Assembly: GCA_903873945.1 (NCBI GenBank)
Contig: CAIQQM010000191.1
Span: forward strand, 1-61,236
From: an uncultured Verrucomicrobiota bacterium
GTDB taxonomy: Bacteria; Verrucomicrobiota; Verrucomicrobiia; Limisphaerales; UBA8199
Length of the DNA: 61,236 bases
Reading direction: 5' to 3'
The position numbers and the translations under genes are program-made. The notes below the pieces were generated by a model. That model was not told where the DNA came from and did no database searches. It was given only the letters and a program-made list of their open reading frames with translations. Position 1 is the first letter of the stretch. Every line of letters begins with the position of its first letter. Positions 60,506-61,236 of the stretch are shown here, piece after piece.

Positions 60506-61236
60506 AGAAGTCCATAACCCAATTGTTCGGCAGCGAGTTAAAAGTGATTAATTTCGGGCTGTCGGCCTTCAAGCAGGCGTTGGACGAGGTCCGCGTGCCC
60601 GCCGTGCAAGTGGATTGGAAACCGCCGGTTGGCGTGGATCCGAAACTTGTGAAGCGAGTGGAGGCTGCCGGGCCGGCGATCGAGAAGGCAAACGCCCAGG
60701 TCATGAAGATCATCCTGGGCGGCATGCCGCAGCTTATCGGCCTCGAGCGAGCGATCGACGTTATTCCCGGAATGAAACGGAACCTGCTCCTGCATGCGGG
60801 GCCGCCGATCACCTGGGACAGAATGTGCGGCCCCATGCGCGGCGCGATTATTGGCGCCCTCCTTTATGAGCGCCAGGCGGAATCGGCCGAAGACGCGGAG
60901 CGGCTGGCGGCATCCGGCGAGATTGAGTATTCGCCGTGCCACGAACATGCGTCGGTCGGGCCGATGGCCGGAGTGGTATCGCCGTCGATGCCGGTTTTCG
61001 TTTTAAAGAACGAGGCGTTTGGCAACCAGGCATATTGCACGATGAACGAAGGCCTGGGCAAAGTATTGCGCTACGGCGCCTATGGCGAAGACGTGATCCA
61101 AAGGCTTCGCTGGATGGAGAACACGCTTTACCCGACATTAAAAAAAGCCCTGGCGAAGCTGGGTAAAATCAATCTTAAAAACATCATCGCCCAGGCGCTG
61201 CACATGGGCGACGAAGTCCATAACCGGAACCGCGCC
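60502..61236 (+). CDS. DUF1116 protein, YlbE/AllG-like (partial)
   Basis: The first 245 residues of a DUF1116 protein, cut by the right edge of the window. Motifs include FKQALDEVRVPAVQVDWKPP, LLLHAGPPITWDRMCGPMRG and CHEHASVGPMAGVVSPSMP, with ALHMGDEVHNRNRA at the end. The start overlaps the fdrA stop by four bases (ATGA at 60502). In E. coli a carbamate kinase gene is part of the same cluster; whether one follows here is outside the window. Confidence 0.9.
   Translation, partial: MKKSITQLFGSELKVINFGLSAFKQALDEVRVPAVQVDWKPPVGVDPKLVKRVEAAGPAIEKANAQVMKIILGGMPQLIGLERAIDVIPGMKRNLLLHAGPPITWDRMCGPMRGAIIGALLYERQAESAEDAERLAASGEIEYSPCHEHASVGPMAGVVSPSMPVFVLKNEAFGNQAYCTMNEGLGKVLRYGAYGEDVIQRLRWMENTLYPTLKKALAKLGKINLKNIIAQALHMGDEVHNRNRA

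Overview
The window looks like chromosomal DNA from a soil or freshwater Verrucomicrobiota bacterium of the Pedosphaera/Limisphaerales type. This is inferred from several things: repeated GYF_2-headed membrane proteins, a pseudopilin-like protein with an FADGHVEHW motif, a secreted protein whose C-terminus has the STNLTDW...RFYR pattern, and many genes without a clear Shine-Dalgarno sequence. No rRNA, tRNA or CRISPR array was found.

Layout. 1-2.9 kb: a minus-strand export operon (MacA-like adaptor, MFS carrier, MacB-like ATPase cut by the window edge). 3.1-9.3 kb: trpD, then a family of GYF_2 membrane proteins. This run is interrupted by a 2.2 kb block holding a secreted protein and a broken GIY-YIG gene, bounded by an 87-bp direct repeat that carries the start of the neighbouring GYF_2 gene. 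9.3-22.6 kb: mutS, a TonB-ExbB-ExbD energy module, asd, a DEAD-box helicase beside an RGG-rich protein, an ornithine decarboxylase-like and deoxyhypusine synthase-like pair, an LplA-like ligase and nth. 22.7-36 kb: an EF-hand membrane protein, kamA with a strong promoter, an FmdB zinc ribbon with a secreted protein, moaA with a coiled-coil protein, a DUF1844 protein, a PpiC isomerase with serA, a DeoC-fold protein lacking its catalytic residues, and mdh. 36-49.6 kb: a pseudopilin, a lipoprotein, a PpiD-like chaperone, three RluA-type pseudouridine synthases, the arginine cluster argCJBDF (transcribed in that order), rplM-rpsI and lspA.

49.6-55.6 kb is accessory. A minimal phage cassette holds terminase small and large subunits facing an XRE regulator, with operator-like palindromes between them, one of which brackets the regulator's -10 box. 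No other phage gene is present. The cassette is followed by repeats, a small STAS-like protein and an octaheme hydroxylamine-oxidoreductase-like cytochrome.

55.6-61.2 kb is a tightly packed operon: a GNAT-like protein, a thiolase-fold protein in which the nucleophilic cysteine position reads proline, a DUF35 partner, and homologues of the three subunits assigned to E. coli oxamate carbamoyltransferase (DUF2877/YlbF, FdrA, DUF1116/YlbE; the last is cut by the window end). No other ureide-degradation gene is visible, so this is the best candidate for an undescribed pathway. The terminase/XRE cassette is the second.
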